From Bacillota bacterium (lineage in GTDB: Bacteria; Bacillota; Clostridia; Oscillospirales; Ruminococcaceae), in the NCBI GenBank assembly GCA_029572815.1, contig JAKPUQ010000209.1, positions 1 through 64,000 of the forward strand: DNA of 64,000 nucleotides. Reading direction: 5' to 3'. The notes beneath the pieces are model-generated. The model made no database searches. It saw nothing but the letters and a program-made list of their open reading frames with translations, and was not told where the DNA came from. Of the stretch, positions 52,074-60,121 are shown one piece after another. Each line of letters starts with the position of its first letter. Position 1 is the stretch's first letter. The position numbers and the translations under genes were made by a program.

Positions 52074-53090
52074 TTACGCCATGCCTGCTGTGATGATAGC
52101 CATCTTGTAAACTTCGTCAGCGTTGCAGCCTCTTGAAAGGTCGTTGATAGGAGCGTTAAGTCCCTGAAGGATAGGACCGTATGCCTCGTAGCCGCCAAGT
52201 CTCTGAGCTATCTTGTAGCCGATGTTTCCTGCCTCGATGAGGGGGAAGATGAATGTGTTAGCCTGTCCTGCAACCTTTGAGTCGGGGCACTTTGTCTTTG
52301 CAACTTCTGCTGAAACAGCAGCGTCGAACTGGAACTCACCGTCGATTACAAGGTTGGGGTCGATGTTTCTTGCCTCGATAACAGCGTCGTGGCTGAGCTG
52401 AACTGTGCCGCCCTTGCCTGAGCCGTATGTAGAGAAGCTGAGAACAGCTACCTTAGGATCAATGCCGAAGAAATCAGCTGTCTTTGCAGTCTCAACAGCA
52501 ACCTCTGCAAGCTTTCTTGCGCCTGAGAGAACAACATTGCCCTCCTTGTCAACTGTATCCTCATAGCTGAGGTTGATAGCGCAGTCACCCATAGCTATCT
52601 TTTCTTCCTTGCCGTCCTTCTCTCTGAAGAGAATGAATGAGGAGCTTACCAGATTTGAGCCCTTCTTGGTCTTGATTATCTGGAGAGCAGGTCTTACTGT
52701 ATCGGCTGTGGAGTATGTAGCGCCTCCGAGAAGAGCGTCAGCCTTTCCTGCCTTAACGAGCATTGTTCCGAAGTAGTTGGACTTAGCCAGAGCAGCACGG
52801 CACTCCTCCTCAGTCATCTTGCCCTTTCTGAGCTCTACCATCTGAGCAACGAGAGCGTCCATCTCGGGGTATGTAGCAGGGTCAAGGATCTCTGCGCTGT
52901 CGATATTGAAGCCGCCGTTCTTAGCAGCAGCCTTTACCTCGTCAACGTTGCCGCAGAGGATAACGCCCATAAGGTCTTCCTTGATAAGTCTGTCAGCAGC
53001 GGAGAGGATACGGGGATCGCTTCCCTCAGTGAAGACGATGGTTTTCTTGCTGGATTTAAGGTTTGCAATAAGCTTGTCAAACATTCCCAT
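52074..53090 (-). CDS. pta: Phosphate acetyltransferase
   Basis: Interconverts acetyl-CoA and acetyl phosphate in acetate fermentation. 338 residues is the short, single-domain form. Recognisable blocks are VFTEGSDPRILSAADRL, DALLGGATYSTADTVRPALQ, LSFSTYGSGKG and GEFQFDAAVS. The ackA partner is not in the window. GGAGG lies nine bases before the start, behind its own promoter. Confidence 0.95.
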   Translation of the reverse strand: MGMFDKLIANLKSSKKTIVFTEGSDPRILSAADRLIKEDLMGVILCGNVDEVKAAAKNGGFNIDSAEILDPATYPEMDALVAQMVELRKGKMTEEECRAALAKSNYFGTMLVKAGKADALLGGATYSTADTVRPALQIIKTKKGSNLVSSSFILFREKDGKEEKIAMGDCAINLSYEDTVDKEGNVVLSGARKLAEVAVETAKTADFFGIDPKVAVLSFSTYGSGKGGTVQLSHDAVIEARNIDPNLVIDGEFQFDAAVSAEVAKTKCPDSKVAGQANTFIFPLIEAGNIGYKIAQRLGGYEAYGPILQGLNAPINDLSRGCNADEVYKMAIITAGMA

Positions 53091-53126
53091 TTTGAGATAC
53101 CTCCATTGGATTTAAATTTTACCTTA

Positions 53127-53155
53127 CTATTATATCACAGTCCCGCCTTAAAGTC
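53127..53155 (-). promoter_or_regulatory. Promoter of pta
   Basis: On the minus strand: TTGACT (53150-53155), 17-bp spacer, TATAAT (53127-53132). Confidence 0.78.
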
Positions 53156-53162
53156 AATCTCT

Positions 53163-53289
53163 TTAGTGATTAGTTAATAGTGCTTAGTGCATAGTTCCGA
53201 GCCGTTAGCTTGTAGGGACGTCCTCTTGTTGAGCCGCCTTCGGCGATGGAGCGAAGTATGCTGCTGTCACTATAACTAAGCACTAATCT
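53163..53289 (-). repeat. MITE-like intergenic repeat, copy 2
   Basis: Ends TAGTGCTTAGTGCATAGTT and AACTAAGCACTAA are inverted. The inner blocks match the copy at 49561-49710 in reverse orientation. Its right end supplies the stop codon of the AlbA-domain gene. Confidence 0.65.
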
Positions 53290-53738
53290 CTCATCTCTCT
53301 TAGCATAGCTGCGACTTCCTCCACGCTGCAGCGGTAATCGCCGTCGCCGCTGCGCCTGTAGGTGCCTGTATAGAGGCTTCCTCCTATGTAGACGGGCTCC
53401 TCGCCTCTGGCAATTCTTGGTACGTTTATTACAATGATGTGCTTGCCCTCGGTCTCCACTATCCTGACGTCTTTTTCCGTGAGGATATTCCTGCTGACAC
53501 GCTTTTTGTCGCGGATAATGTCCCAGAAGTCGCTGATAAGCCACTGAGGGTCGGGCAGGTCAACGGGGTGCAGGGACTTGTCGGGGTACTCCTCAACTCC
53601 AAGCAGTATGATACCGCCGAGAGTATTTGCGAAGGCGGAATAGGTCTCCCACAGACTTATGGGAAGTCCGCCTGTAGCCTTCTTGGCTTCTATTCTGTTG
53701 TTTTCCTTGTACTTTTCAATGTTTTCAAGGTCTATCAT
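53283..53738 (-). CDS. AlbA_2/Schlafen-type DNA-binding domain protein, probably truncated
   Basis: About 151 residues; the ATG at 53738 follows GGAAGGGGAG. It holds only the N-terminal AlbA_2-like domain (NRIEAKKATGGLPISLWETY, SAFANTLGGIILLGV, RDKKRVSRNIL). Full-length relatives usually continue with a further 250 or more residues. The last codon and TAG stop come from the end of the repeat at 53163-53289, which suggests an insertion cut the gene. Function, if any remains, is unknown. Confidence 0.75.
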   Translation of the reverse strand: MIDLENIEKYKENNRIEAKKATGGLPISLWETYSAFANTLGGIILLGVEEYPDKSLHPVDLPDPQWLISDFWDIIRDKKRVSRNILTEKDVRIVETEGKHIIVINVPRIARGEEPVYIGGSLYTGTYRRSGDGDYRCSVEEVAAMLREMRD

Positions 53739-53844
53739 GCGACTCTCCCCTTCCTGTAAGCGCTTAGTATATAACGAAAAGTGAACAGCAAACAGCACAG
53801 CTATGCACTATTCACTATTCACTGATGACTTTGCCGAAAAACAG

Positions 53845-54062
53845 CTCTGCTCTGATTTGCTGTACCTGCTGTCAAAAAAGTACCGTAAGCGATGTACAAC
53901 TATCATTTCCGATAAAAGTGAGCGAGCTTGCGAGCGACAACGTGGTCGCGGTCAAGCTGGCTCAGCTCTCATTTACTGTACCTGCTGTCAAAAAAGTACC
54001 GTAAGCGATGTCACAATATGTCATTTGAAAAATGGGAGCGAGCTCGCGAGCGACAACGTGGT
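53845..54062 (-). repeat. tRNA-downstream repeat, copies C and D, as a 116-bp tandem
   Basis: The 345 bases between the AlbA-domain gene and tRNA-Arg(CCG) contain no gene. They hold two direct repeats of 116-bp period. Each has CTGTACCTGCTGTCAAAAAA, then ACCGTAAGCGATGT (53882 and 53998) and GCGAGCGACAACGTGGT (ending 53946 and 54062). The core matches copies A and B behind the other tRNA-Arg. Confidence 0.75.
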
Positions 54063-54083
54063 TTGCCCGCGGGGGCTCCCCGC

Positions 54084-54158
54084 TGGTACGCCTGACTGGA
54101 ATCGAACCAGCGCACACGGCGTCGGAGGCCGATGCTCTATCCTCTGAGCTACAGGCGC
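54084..54158 (-). tRNA. tRNA-Arg (anticodon CCG)
   Basis: Cloverleaf on the minus strand: acceptor GCGCCTG/CAGGCGT (terminal G-U), D arm GCTC...GAGC, anticodon loop CTCCGAC, T loop TTCGATT, discriminator A and an encoded CCA (54084-54086). It reads CGG codons. Confidence 0.93.
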
Positions 54159-54190
54159 ATATTGCATATAAAAAATCATGCGACTATATA

Positions 54191-54235
54191 ATTATAGCAA
54201 AAAGTCTTGAAATTTGCAAGTGTTTATGATATAAT
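54191..54235. promoter_or_regulatory. Divergent overlapping promoters (tRNA-Arg and YiiX-like gene)
   Basis: Minus strand: TTGCAA (54214-54219), 17-bp spacer, TATAAT (54191-54196), toward the tRNA. Plus strand: TTGAAA (54207-54212), 17-bp spacer, TATAAT (54230-54235), toward the peptidase gene. The two share bases 54207-54219, so polymerases would compete. Confidence 0.65.
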
Positions 54236-54262
54236 TATAAAAATAAATTAGGAGGGAACGTT

Positions 54263-54814
54263 TTGGGGGACTACATTTATCTGGTAGTCGCACAGACAGG
54301 TACAAGACCCGCACGATTCTTCAAATTTCTAACAAAAAAGCCATATAATCATGTTTCTCTTTCAGGAGATATACAGCTTTCGGAGATGTACAGCTTCTGC
54401 CGTACATACCGTCCCTTTCCATTGCCTGCCACCTTCAACAAGGAAATAGTGGGACAGGGCACACTGGGACAGTTTCACAATATCCCCTGTGAGATATACC
54501 GCATCAGTGTAACTCATGAGCAGAAGGAAGCCTATAATAAAATAATCAGCCACTTCTCACAGCACAGGAAGATATATTCATATAACCTTCTCGGACTCCT
54601 CGCCGTTTACTTCAATATCGAGTGGAAGCGCGAGAGGAGCTTCGTCTGTTCACAGTTCGTCGCTTACACTATGGACAAGATAGGCATACCGCTGGACAAG
54701 GCATTCTCACTGTATAAGCCCGACGATTTCCGCAGCTTCCCCGGTGCAGACCTTATCTACACGGGCGAGCTGAACACATTTTACTACGCAAAGCAGTCCA
54801 AGCTATATACATAA
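54263..54814 (+). CDS. YiiX-like permuted NlpC/P60 peptidase
   Basis: 183 residues with a TTG start at 54263 behind GGAGGG. The permuted papain-like order is visible: catalytic His first (H30 in KKPYNHVSLS), Cys later (C129 in SFVCSQFVAYTM). Members act on peptidoglycan stem peptides or acyl/amide bonds. There is no signal peptide, so it may be cytoplasmic. The last 12 bases overlap the convergent gene 54803-55102. Confidence 0.75.
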   Translation: MGDYIYLVVAQTGTRPARFFKFLTKKPYNHVSLSGDIQLSEMYSFCRTYRPFPLPATFNKEIVGQGTLGQFHNIPCEIYRISVTHEQKEAYNKIISHFSQHRKIYSYNLLGLLAVYFNIEWKRERSFVCSQFVAYTMDKIGIPLDKAFSLYKPDDFRSFPGADLIYTGELNTFYYAKQSKLYT

Positions 54815-55102
54815 TGACACCACATAAGCCGCCAGCCTCAGCTCATCAGGGGAAAGCAGATAGGCTCCGCAGTAGAGCTTGCTGTGGGCAGCTATACCCG
54901 ACAGGCTGAACTCAGCACTGTGACCGAGAATGTCGATGGAGGCTTTTTCCTCCTCCACCACCATCTGAGCAGGAACGATATATTCGCCGCTCAGCCGGCT
55001 GCTGGTATTGGCATAGGAATAAATGAACATCCATGAGCCGCCGCTCAGGAGCAGATACATCAAAACTGCTCTGAGTGCGGCTTTTTTTCTTTTTCTGCGC
55101 AT
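54803..55102 (-). CDS. Small membrane-anchored protein next to spoIIP, unknown function
   Basis: 99 residues: a strongly basic start (MRRKRKKAALR), one membrane helix (about 12-30), then a short extracytoplasmic domain. It begins one base after the spoIIP stop, so it is probably expressed in the mother cell with it. I do not recognise a family. Confidence 0.6.
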   Translation of the reverse strand: MRRKRKKAALRAVLMYLLLSGGSWMFIYSYANTSSRLSGEYIVPAQMVVEEEKASIDILGHSAEFSLSGIAAHSKLYCGAYLLSPDELRLAAYVVSLCI

Positions 55103-55103
55103 A

Positions 55104-56270
55104 TTATCTCCTTTTCATGGAATTGAGCAGCTCTCCCAGGGACCTGCCGAAAAGCTGCCCTGCGTACTGGACCTGCTCAAGTGTATTGCCGTGGGAGCCT
55201 ACCTCGATGAGGAGACTTCCGTTGGTAAGGTCCTGGTTATAGTGGCGGTAATCGAACAGAATGGGACGGGTAAAGCCCTCGTGGTCCCTCTCAAGCTTCT
55301 GCTGAAGGGCACAGGCAAAGTGAAAATTCTGCATACAGTCAGGCATACCCAGAGTCCCGTCATCACAGCCCGATATTATCATTATCTGAGCCGCCTCTCT
55401 GCCGTCCACCTCCACAAAGGGCTGATAGGCGTAGCCCTCACCCGAAATGGCGTCCCTGTGAATGTCAAGGACCACCTTTATGCTTGGGTACTTCTCCAGA
55501 ATGGGAGTGATAGTCTCGCGGCTGCGCCCGTATGAGCCGTTATAGCTTGGATAATCGTGGATCTCCTCAGCGTGTATGACGCCTATACCCTGAGCCTCAA
55601 GTTCCGCCTGAATGGCGTCCCCGACCATTACCACGTTTTTGGTATCGTCGGTGGTACGGTAGTTGAAGCTGCTGTCATAGTGCTCCCTGACGTAGGGCTC
55701 GAAGCTCTCGGTGGTGTGGGTATGGTAGAGGAGCACCAGAGGCTCGTCGGAGTCCTCCACGGTAAAATTAGGCAGATAGCCGCTCTCACGGATAAGCTCA
55801 TCGTTGGGGATATCGGTCTTGTTGTTCACCTGTCCCCCTCCCTCAAGGTCGAAGAAGGCATTGCCGCTGTACCGCCCGTAGGTTGTGCGTATTATCTCCC
55901 CGTCACCCATGTCCCAGTGTGAGGGATAGGGCTTATCTCCTGCATTATCAGCCCTCATGTCCAGGGGCGAGGGAAGCCGCAGCAGTTCACCGTTGCCGCC
56001 GCTCTCGTCCTCTATGCCATAGCCCTGTGAAAGCATTATGCTCTCGTCGGGGAGCTCCGGAAAGGTGACGCGGCTCACCTCCTGCCTGTCCTCCTTAGGG
56101 GGAGCCTCCGCACTGCCCGTGCTGTCCATAATCAGGGCTTCACCCTTCACAGCCCTGCCTGCAAATTTTGCCCCCCTTGCACCTGCCGCCACTATCAGGG
56201 GCAGTATCACCGCTGCGGTGCATTTCAATATTCCTCTCAGCTTTCTGCGTCTGCGGCGCGTCATAAGCAC
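55104..56270 (-). CDS. spoIIP: Stage II sporulation protein P (peptidoglycan hydrolase)
   Basis: Amidase/endopeptidase working with SpoIID and SpoIIM in engulfment. 388 residues: a basic start, one membrane helix (about 14-30), a stalk, and the SpoIIP domain with LLYHTHTTESFEPY, DDTKNVVMVGD and LDIHRDAI. These give the His/Glu zinc-site residues, and the C-terminal LLIEVGSHGNTLEQ holds the catalytic Glu. The start lacks a strong recognisable promoter nearby; sigma-E control is expected from the family. Confidence 0.93.
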   Translation of the reverse strand: MLMTRRRRRKLRGILKCTAAVILPLIVAAGARGAKFAGRAVKGEALIMDSTGSAEAPPKEDRQEVSRVTFPELPDESIMLSQGYGIEDESGGNGELLRLPSPLDMRADNAGDKPYPSHWDMGDGEIIRTTYGRYSGNAFFDLEGGGQVNNKTDIPNDELIRESGYLPNFTVEDSDEPLVLLYHTHTTESFEPYVREHYDSSFNYRTTDDTKNVVMVGDAIQAELEAQGIGVIHAEEIHDYPSYNGSYGRSRETITPILEKYPSIKVVLDIHRDAISGEGYAYQPFVEVDGREAAQIMIISGCDDGTLGMPDCMQNFHFACALQQKLERDHEGFTRPILFDYRHYNQDLTNGSLLIEVGSHGNTLEQVQYAGQLFGRSLGELLNSMKRR

Positions 56271-56385
56271 TCACCTCACAAGTAATTCCTTTGAGATAAG
56301 TATATTCGTCGTCTGACGGAACTATGTCCCCGTTTTATCGTCATTCTTCCGCATTTTTCCGCATATGATACTGTGAGGTGATACC

Positions 56386-57237
56386 ATGTACAGTTGTTTC
56401 CGCCTGAAAAGGCTTCTTTCGGCAGTCTCCGCCCTCCTTGTGCTTATAGGTGCAGGCTTTGCACTTATCCCGGTCTTTGCGGAGAACTCTCCCGAGCCTC
56501 CCGTGTCTCTGCCCGTCATAATGTACCACAGCGTGTGTGAGAAGGAGCCCTCCGCTTACACGGTGACTCCCGCACAGCTTGAAAGCGACCTTGCCTGGCT
56601 GAGAGACCACGGCTGCAAGACCGTCACCGCAGAGCAGCTCATAGACTACACAAGTGGTATCGGACAGCTCCCCGAAAAGCCCGTGCTCATAACCTTTGAT
56701 GACGGCTTCTACAATAACCTCTCCCTTGCCCTGCCCCTGCTGGAGAAATACGATATGACCGCCCTTGTGTCTATTGTTGGCAGGTACACCGACGATTATG
56801 CAGCCGCCGACCCTCATGCCGACAGCTACTCCTACCTCATCTGGGAGGACGTTTCCGCACTTCTCGCCTCGGGACGCATTGAGATAGGCAGCCACACCTA
56901 CGACCTTCACTCCGACACTGTCCGCAAGGGCTGTGCAAGACTTCCCGATGAGACTGTGGAGGACTACTCCGCCATGCTTGCCGCTGATGTGGGACTTCTC
57001 AGCACAGAGCTGCACCTTAACTGCGGAGTCTCCCCCGTAGTCTTTGCCTATCCCTTCGGCTCGCTCTGTCCCGAGAGCCTTCCCGTCCTCCGTGACAGCG
57101 GCATACTCATGACCCTTACCTGCCGCGAGGGCATGAATCTCATCACCCGTGACCCTGACTGTCTCTACGGCATTTTCCGATATAACCGCAGCGGACTTCT
57201 TACCACTGAGGAGTACATGGAGCAGCTGACACAATAA
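56386..57237 (+). CDS. Secreted polysaccharide deacetylase (NodB homology)
   Basis: 283 residues with a signal peptide or anchor (about 8-32) and a NodB domain. The first metal motif is seen as LITFDDGFYNN (catalytic base Asp and metal Asp) and the second as IGSHTYDLHS (His ligands), with FAYPFG downstream. It is likely to act on peptidoglycan or another N-acetylated surface glycan. It is divergent from spoIIP. Confidence 0.9.
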   Translation: MYSCFRLKRLLSAVSALLVLIGAGFALIPVFAENSPEPPVSLPVIMYHSVCEKEPSAYTVTPAQLESDLAWLRDHGCKTVTAEQLIDYTSGIGQLPEKPVLITFDDGFYNNLSLALPLLEKYDMTALVSIVGRYTDDYAAADPHADSYSYLIWEDVSALLASGRIEIGSHTYDLHSDTVRKGCARLPDETVEDYSAMLAADVGLLSTELHLNCGVSPVVFAYPFGSLCPESLPVLRDSGILMTLTCREGMNLITRDPDCLYGIFRYNRSGLLTTEEYMEQLTQ

Positions 57238-57241
57238 GCAA

Positions 57242-57271
57242 AGCCCCCGGACGCAGCTGCGCTCAGGGGCT
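57242..57271. terminator. Weak bidirectional terminator between convergent genes
   Basis: Stem AGCCCC/GGGGCT (57242-57247, 57266-57271) enclosing an inner GCAGCTGC palindrome. The T tracts on either side are short. Confidence 0.45.
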
Positions 57272-57283
57272 CGTGTTGTTCAG

Positions 57284-58009
57284 TTATACTAAAAGTGCAG
57301 GCTGAAAGCCAAGTGCAAGGTCAGAGGAGTCCTCGTCATAGGTGTAGGTATAGGTGCGGCTGGTGCTGTTATTCTCCTCCTTGCGGCGCTTTACGAACTC
57401 ATCGAAGAAGTCGTCGAAGGTCTTGCCCTCGCCCCATACATCGTCGTACTTGCTGTCCCTGTACTTGTCAAATCTGTGAGGTATAGTGCCGTCTCTGTCG
57501 TAGTCCTCAATGATCTGCTCCTCATGCTCTGCGAAGTATACCATATCCTTTGACACATCGTAAAAGGTCTTGCCGTAGACGATCAGCGCAACTGCTGCCA
57601 GAAGTGAGAATATGATACCGAATATAGCCAGTACAGTTCCCTTTCTCTTTTTAACAAGAGAAACGATAGAGAAAATGATACAGAGAGGCGCAGTGATGAA
57701 GCTCAGCAGAGTACAGCAGAGGGTCAGGTTGACAAGGGATATAACGAATGAAGCAATTGCGAGACCTGCTCCGCCCTTTTCCTCGGGCTGATAGCCGTTG
57801 TTATAGCCGAAATTCTGTCCGTTGTTATAACCGCCGTAGCCGTTATTATTGTAGCCGCTGTTGTAGCCGCTGCTGCCGTAGCCATTGTTATAGCCGTTAT
57901 TGTAGCCGTTATTGTAGCCGCCGCTGTTATAACCGTTATTGTTATAACTATTGTTGTAACCGCCGTTGTTGTTGTAACCGCCATTGTTGTTTCCGTAGAA
58001 ATCATCCAT
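57284..58009 (-). CDS. DUF4190-like membrane protein with Tyr/Asn/Gly repeat head
   Basis: 241 residues. The first 75 residues are a prion-like low-complexity head built of GYNNG-type units. Two membrane helices (about 82-108 and 121-147) follow, in the DUF4190 style (LAIASFVISLVNLTLC, then a small basic loop). A charged C-terminal region follows. The head is very likely cytoplasmic and may drive self-association. It is the last gene of the run that includes metA. Confidence 0.75.
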   Translation of the reverse strand: MDDFYGNNNGGYNNNGGYNNSYNNNGYNSGGYNNGYNNGYNNGYGSSGYNSGYNNNGYGGYNNGQNFGYNNGYQPEEKGGAGLAIASFVISLVNLTLCCTLLSFITAPLCIIFSIVSLVKKRKGTVLAIFGIIFSLLAAVALIVYGKTFYDVSKDMVYFAEHEEQIIEDYDRDGTIPHRFDKYRDSKYDDVWGEGKTFDDFFDEFVKRRKEENNSTSRTYTYTYDEDSSDLALGFQPALLV

Positions 58010-58028
58010 TGCTTTTCAGCTCCTTTTC

Positions 58029-58976
58029 TTACAGACTTGTCTGCCAGTTCCAGTTACGGACCTCCAGCTCGTCCAGATTATATGGTGTCTTCTGATATAC
58101 GCAGTAATTCAGCCAGTTTGAGAACATGAGGTTAGCCGTGCATCTCCATGAGAAAACAGGCATATTGTCGGGATTGTCTCCCGGGAAATAATTGTATGGC
58201 AGCTGTATATCGATGCCCTTTTCCAGGTCTCTCCTGTACTCGTTGGCGATGGTGTCCCTGTCGTACTCGGAATGTCCTGTGATGAAGTACTGCCTTCCGT
58301 TTTTGTTTGCGACGATGTGTACTCCCGAGATATCCGAGGAGGTAAGTATCTCCAGCTGAGGAATACGCTCTATATCCTCTCTGCGTACCTCTGTATTTCT
58401 TGAATGGGGCACATAGAAAACATCGTCGAAGCCCCTGAGGAGCTGACAGTTGCTCACCTCAGCCCTGTGGGGGAAGATGCCGAACATCTTATGGTCAAGG
58501 GTATACTTGGGTATACCGTAGTGATAGTAGAGACCTGCCTGTGCAGCCCAGCAAATATAGATAGTGGAAAAGACGTGGGTCTTTGACCACTCCATGATAC
58601 TGCATATCTCCTTCCAGTAATCCACCTGCTCGAAGTCAAGAAGCTCAACGGGGGCGCCTGTGATTATCATGCCGTCATAGCGGTAATCGGCTATCTCGTC
58701 GAAGGTCTTGTAGAATGAGGCAAGGTGGCTTGAGGAGGTATTCTTTGACACATGGGAAGCCATCTGGAGCAGCTCCACATCCACCTGTAATGGCGTATTA
58801 CTGAGGAGCCTCATGAGCTGACTCTCGGTCTCTATTTTTTTAGGCATTATATTGAGAATAATCACCTTCAGCGGACGGATGTCCTGATGCTCCGCTCTCT
58901 CCTTTGACATAACGAAGATATTCTCCTCGCCGAGAGTCTTGAATGCAGGGAGCTCTGAAGAAATCCTGATGGGCAC
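58029..58976 (-). CDS. metA: Homoserine O-acetyltransferase (MetA type)
   Basis: Activates homoserine for methionine synthesis. 315 residues with catalytic Cys142 in [16 protein letters not shown] and His235/Glu237 in FITGHSEYD. Residue 111 is Glu (in TGAPVELL). In this family Glu111 marks acetyl-CoA use and Gly111 succinyl-CoA use, so the product is probably O-acetylhomoserine. It lies six bases after the upstream small gene. Confidence 0.93.
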   Translation of the reverse strand: MPIRISSELPAFKTLGEENIFVMSKERAEHQDIRPLKVIILNIMPKKIETESQLMRLLSNTPLQVDVELLQMASHVSKNTSSSHLASFYKTFDEIADYRYDGMIITGAPVELLDFEQVDYWKEICSIMEWSKTHVFSTIYICWAAQAGLYYHYGIPKYTLDHKMFGIFPHRAEVSNCQLLRGFDDVFYVPHSRNTEVRREDIERIPQLEILTSSDISGVHIVANKNGRQYFITGHSEYDRDTIANEYRRDLEKGIDIQLPYNYFPGDNPDNMPVFSWRCTANLMFSNWLNYCVYQKTPYNLDELEVRNWNWQTSL

Positions 58977-58982
58977 TCAAAT

Positions 58983-59375
58983 CTATCCTTTCTTTTCATC
59001 TTTCTTGCTCTTGCAGCTCTGACAGCCGTTCATGAAGCTTTCAAGATCGCCGCACTGTCTGCTGTCGCCGCTTAAAAACCTGAGTTTTTTCAGGGTATCA
59101 AACTTTTTATCGTCCTCCAGCTGAAAGAGTATATGGTTTATGCCCTTCAGCACGCTCTTGAGCATGACTGAGCGTACAAGCCCGTCACAGAGCATCATAT
59201 CCCCGCAGTCCTCATAGTCATAGACCACGGTCCTCTCGCTGCCGTAGGAATAGGCGATAAATCCGATAGTCTCGCCCCTGTCAAGAGCTTCCGTGATATG
59301 GAGCTGACTGCTCCCCGCAGCCTCGACAAGTCTCTCATACCCATTGGTATCGAACCTTTCCTGTATCTCCAGCAT
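58983..59375 (-). CDS. Small protein of unknown function between rluB and metA
   Basis: 130 residues. The N-terminal half (TIGFIAYSYGSERTVVYDYE) and the helix SVMLKSVLKGINHILFQ have a GNAT-like look, and the C-terminus has a CQSC pair with a Lys-rich end. No CoA-binding motif is clear, so no function is assigned. It starts one base after rluB ends. Confidence 0.6.
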   Translation of the reverse strand: MLEIQERFDTNGYERLVEAAGSSQLHITEALDRGETIGFIAYSYGSERTVVYDYEDCGDMMLCDGLVRSVMLKSVLKGINHILFQLEDDKKFDTLKKLRFLSGDSRQCGDLESFMNGCQSCKSKKDEKKG

Positions 59376-59376
59376 A

Positions 59377-60108
59377 TCACTCCTCCTTGCCTATGGCATT
59401 TCTGATGGCGCGGAGCTCCTCGGCGGTCAGGTCGCGGTAAGCACCGGGCTTCAGCATACCCAGCTTCAGGGGACCTATGCTTATACGGCGGAGCCTTGCC
59501 ACTTCCAGTCCCACAGCCTCGCACATCTTTCTTATCTGGCGGTTCCTGCCCTCCTTGATGGTCATGAGGAGGACCACTCTGCCCTCAGCTTTTTCCTTTA
59601 CTACTACGGTAGCAGGGAGAGTTTTCCTGCCGTCTATCTCAACGCCCTCTGAGAGCCTTACCAGCTGCTCGTCGGTGATGTCGGGACGGACCGTAACGCG
59701 GTAGGTCTTGGAGATATGGCGGCTGGGGTGCATTATGCTGTTGGCGAACTCGCCGTCATTGGTAAAGAGAAGAAGTCCCTCTGAGTTCCTGTCAAGGCGT
59801 CCCACGGGATATACTCTCTCCTCCACATCGGTAAGGAGGTCCATGACACATCGCCTGTCCAGCTCGTCGGAAACGGTGGTCACATAGCCTCTGGGCTTGT
59901 TCATCATCAGGTAGACAAAGCTGCGCTTCTTAGGCATATATATCCTCTCACCGTCAACGGTGATGATATCCTTGAAGCCGCACTTGTCGCCCAGCTTGAC
60001 AGGGTGGCCGTTGACCTTTACCCTGCCCTTGGTAATGAGCTCCTCAGCCTTTCGGCGGGAGCATACGCCGCAGTCGGCGATCATTTTCTGAATTCTTATT
60101 TTTTCCAA
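59377..60108 (-). CDS. rluB: Pseudouridine synthase RluB-like (S4-domain)
   Basis: 243 residues. An S4 RNA-binding domain (about 2-50, CGVCSRRKAEELITKGRVKV) precedes an RsuA/RluB catalytic domain with Asp106 in VGRLDRNSEGLLLFTNDG and IKEGRNRQIRKM. It modifies 23S rRNA near the peptidyl-transferase centre. It is 13 bases after the carboxypeptidase gene; this order is common in Clostridia. Confidence 0.92.
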   Translation of the reverse strand: MEKIRIQKMIADCGVCSRRKAEELITKGRVKVNGHPVKLGDKCGFKDIITVDGERIYMPKKRSFVYLMMNKPRGYVTTVSDELDRRCVMDLLTDVEERVYPVGRLDRNSEGLLLFTNDGEFANSIMHPSRHISKTYRVTVRPDITDEQLVRLSEGVEIDGRKTLPATVVVKEKAEGRVVLLMTIKEGRNRQIRKMCEAVGLEVARLRRISIGPLKLGMLKPGAYRDLTAEELRAIRNAIGKEE

Positions 60109-60121
60109 AGTTATCCTATCC

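Noticed and set aside
42400-54062. CRISPR array made of the repeats near the tRNAs
   Set aside because: There are only two copies per site, the units are 70-116 bp, spacers are not regular and no cas genes are near.
56341-57234. 297-residue open frame antisense to the polysaccharide deacetylase
   Set aside because: The deacetylase on the plus strand has a signal peptide and catalytic motifs; the antisense frame has no start signals.
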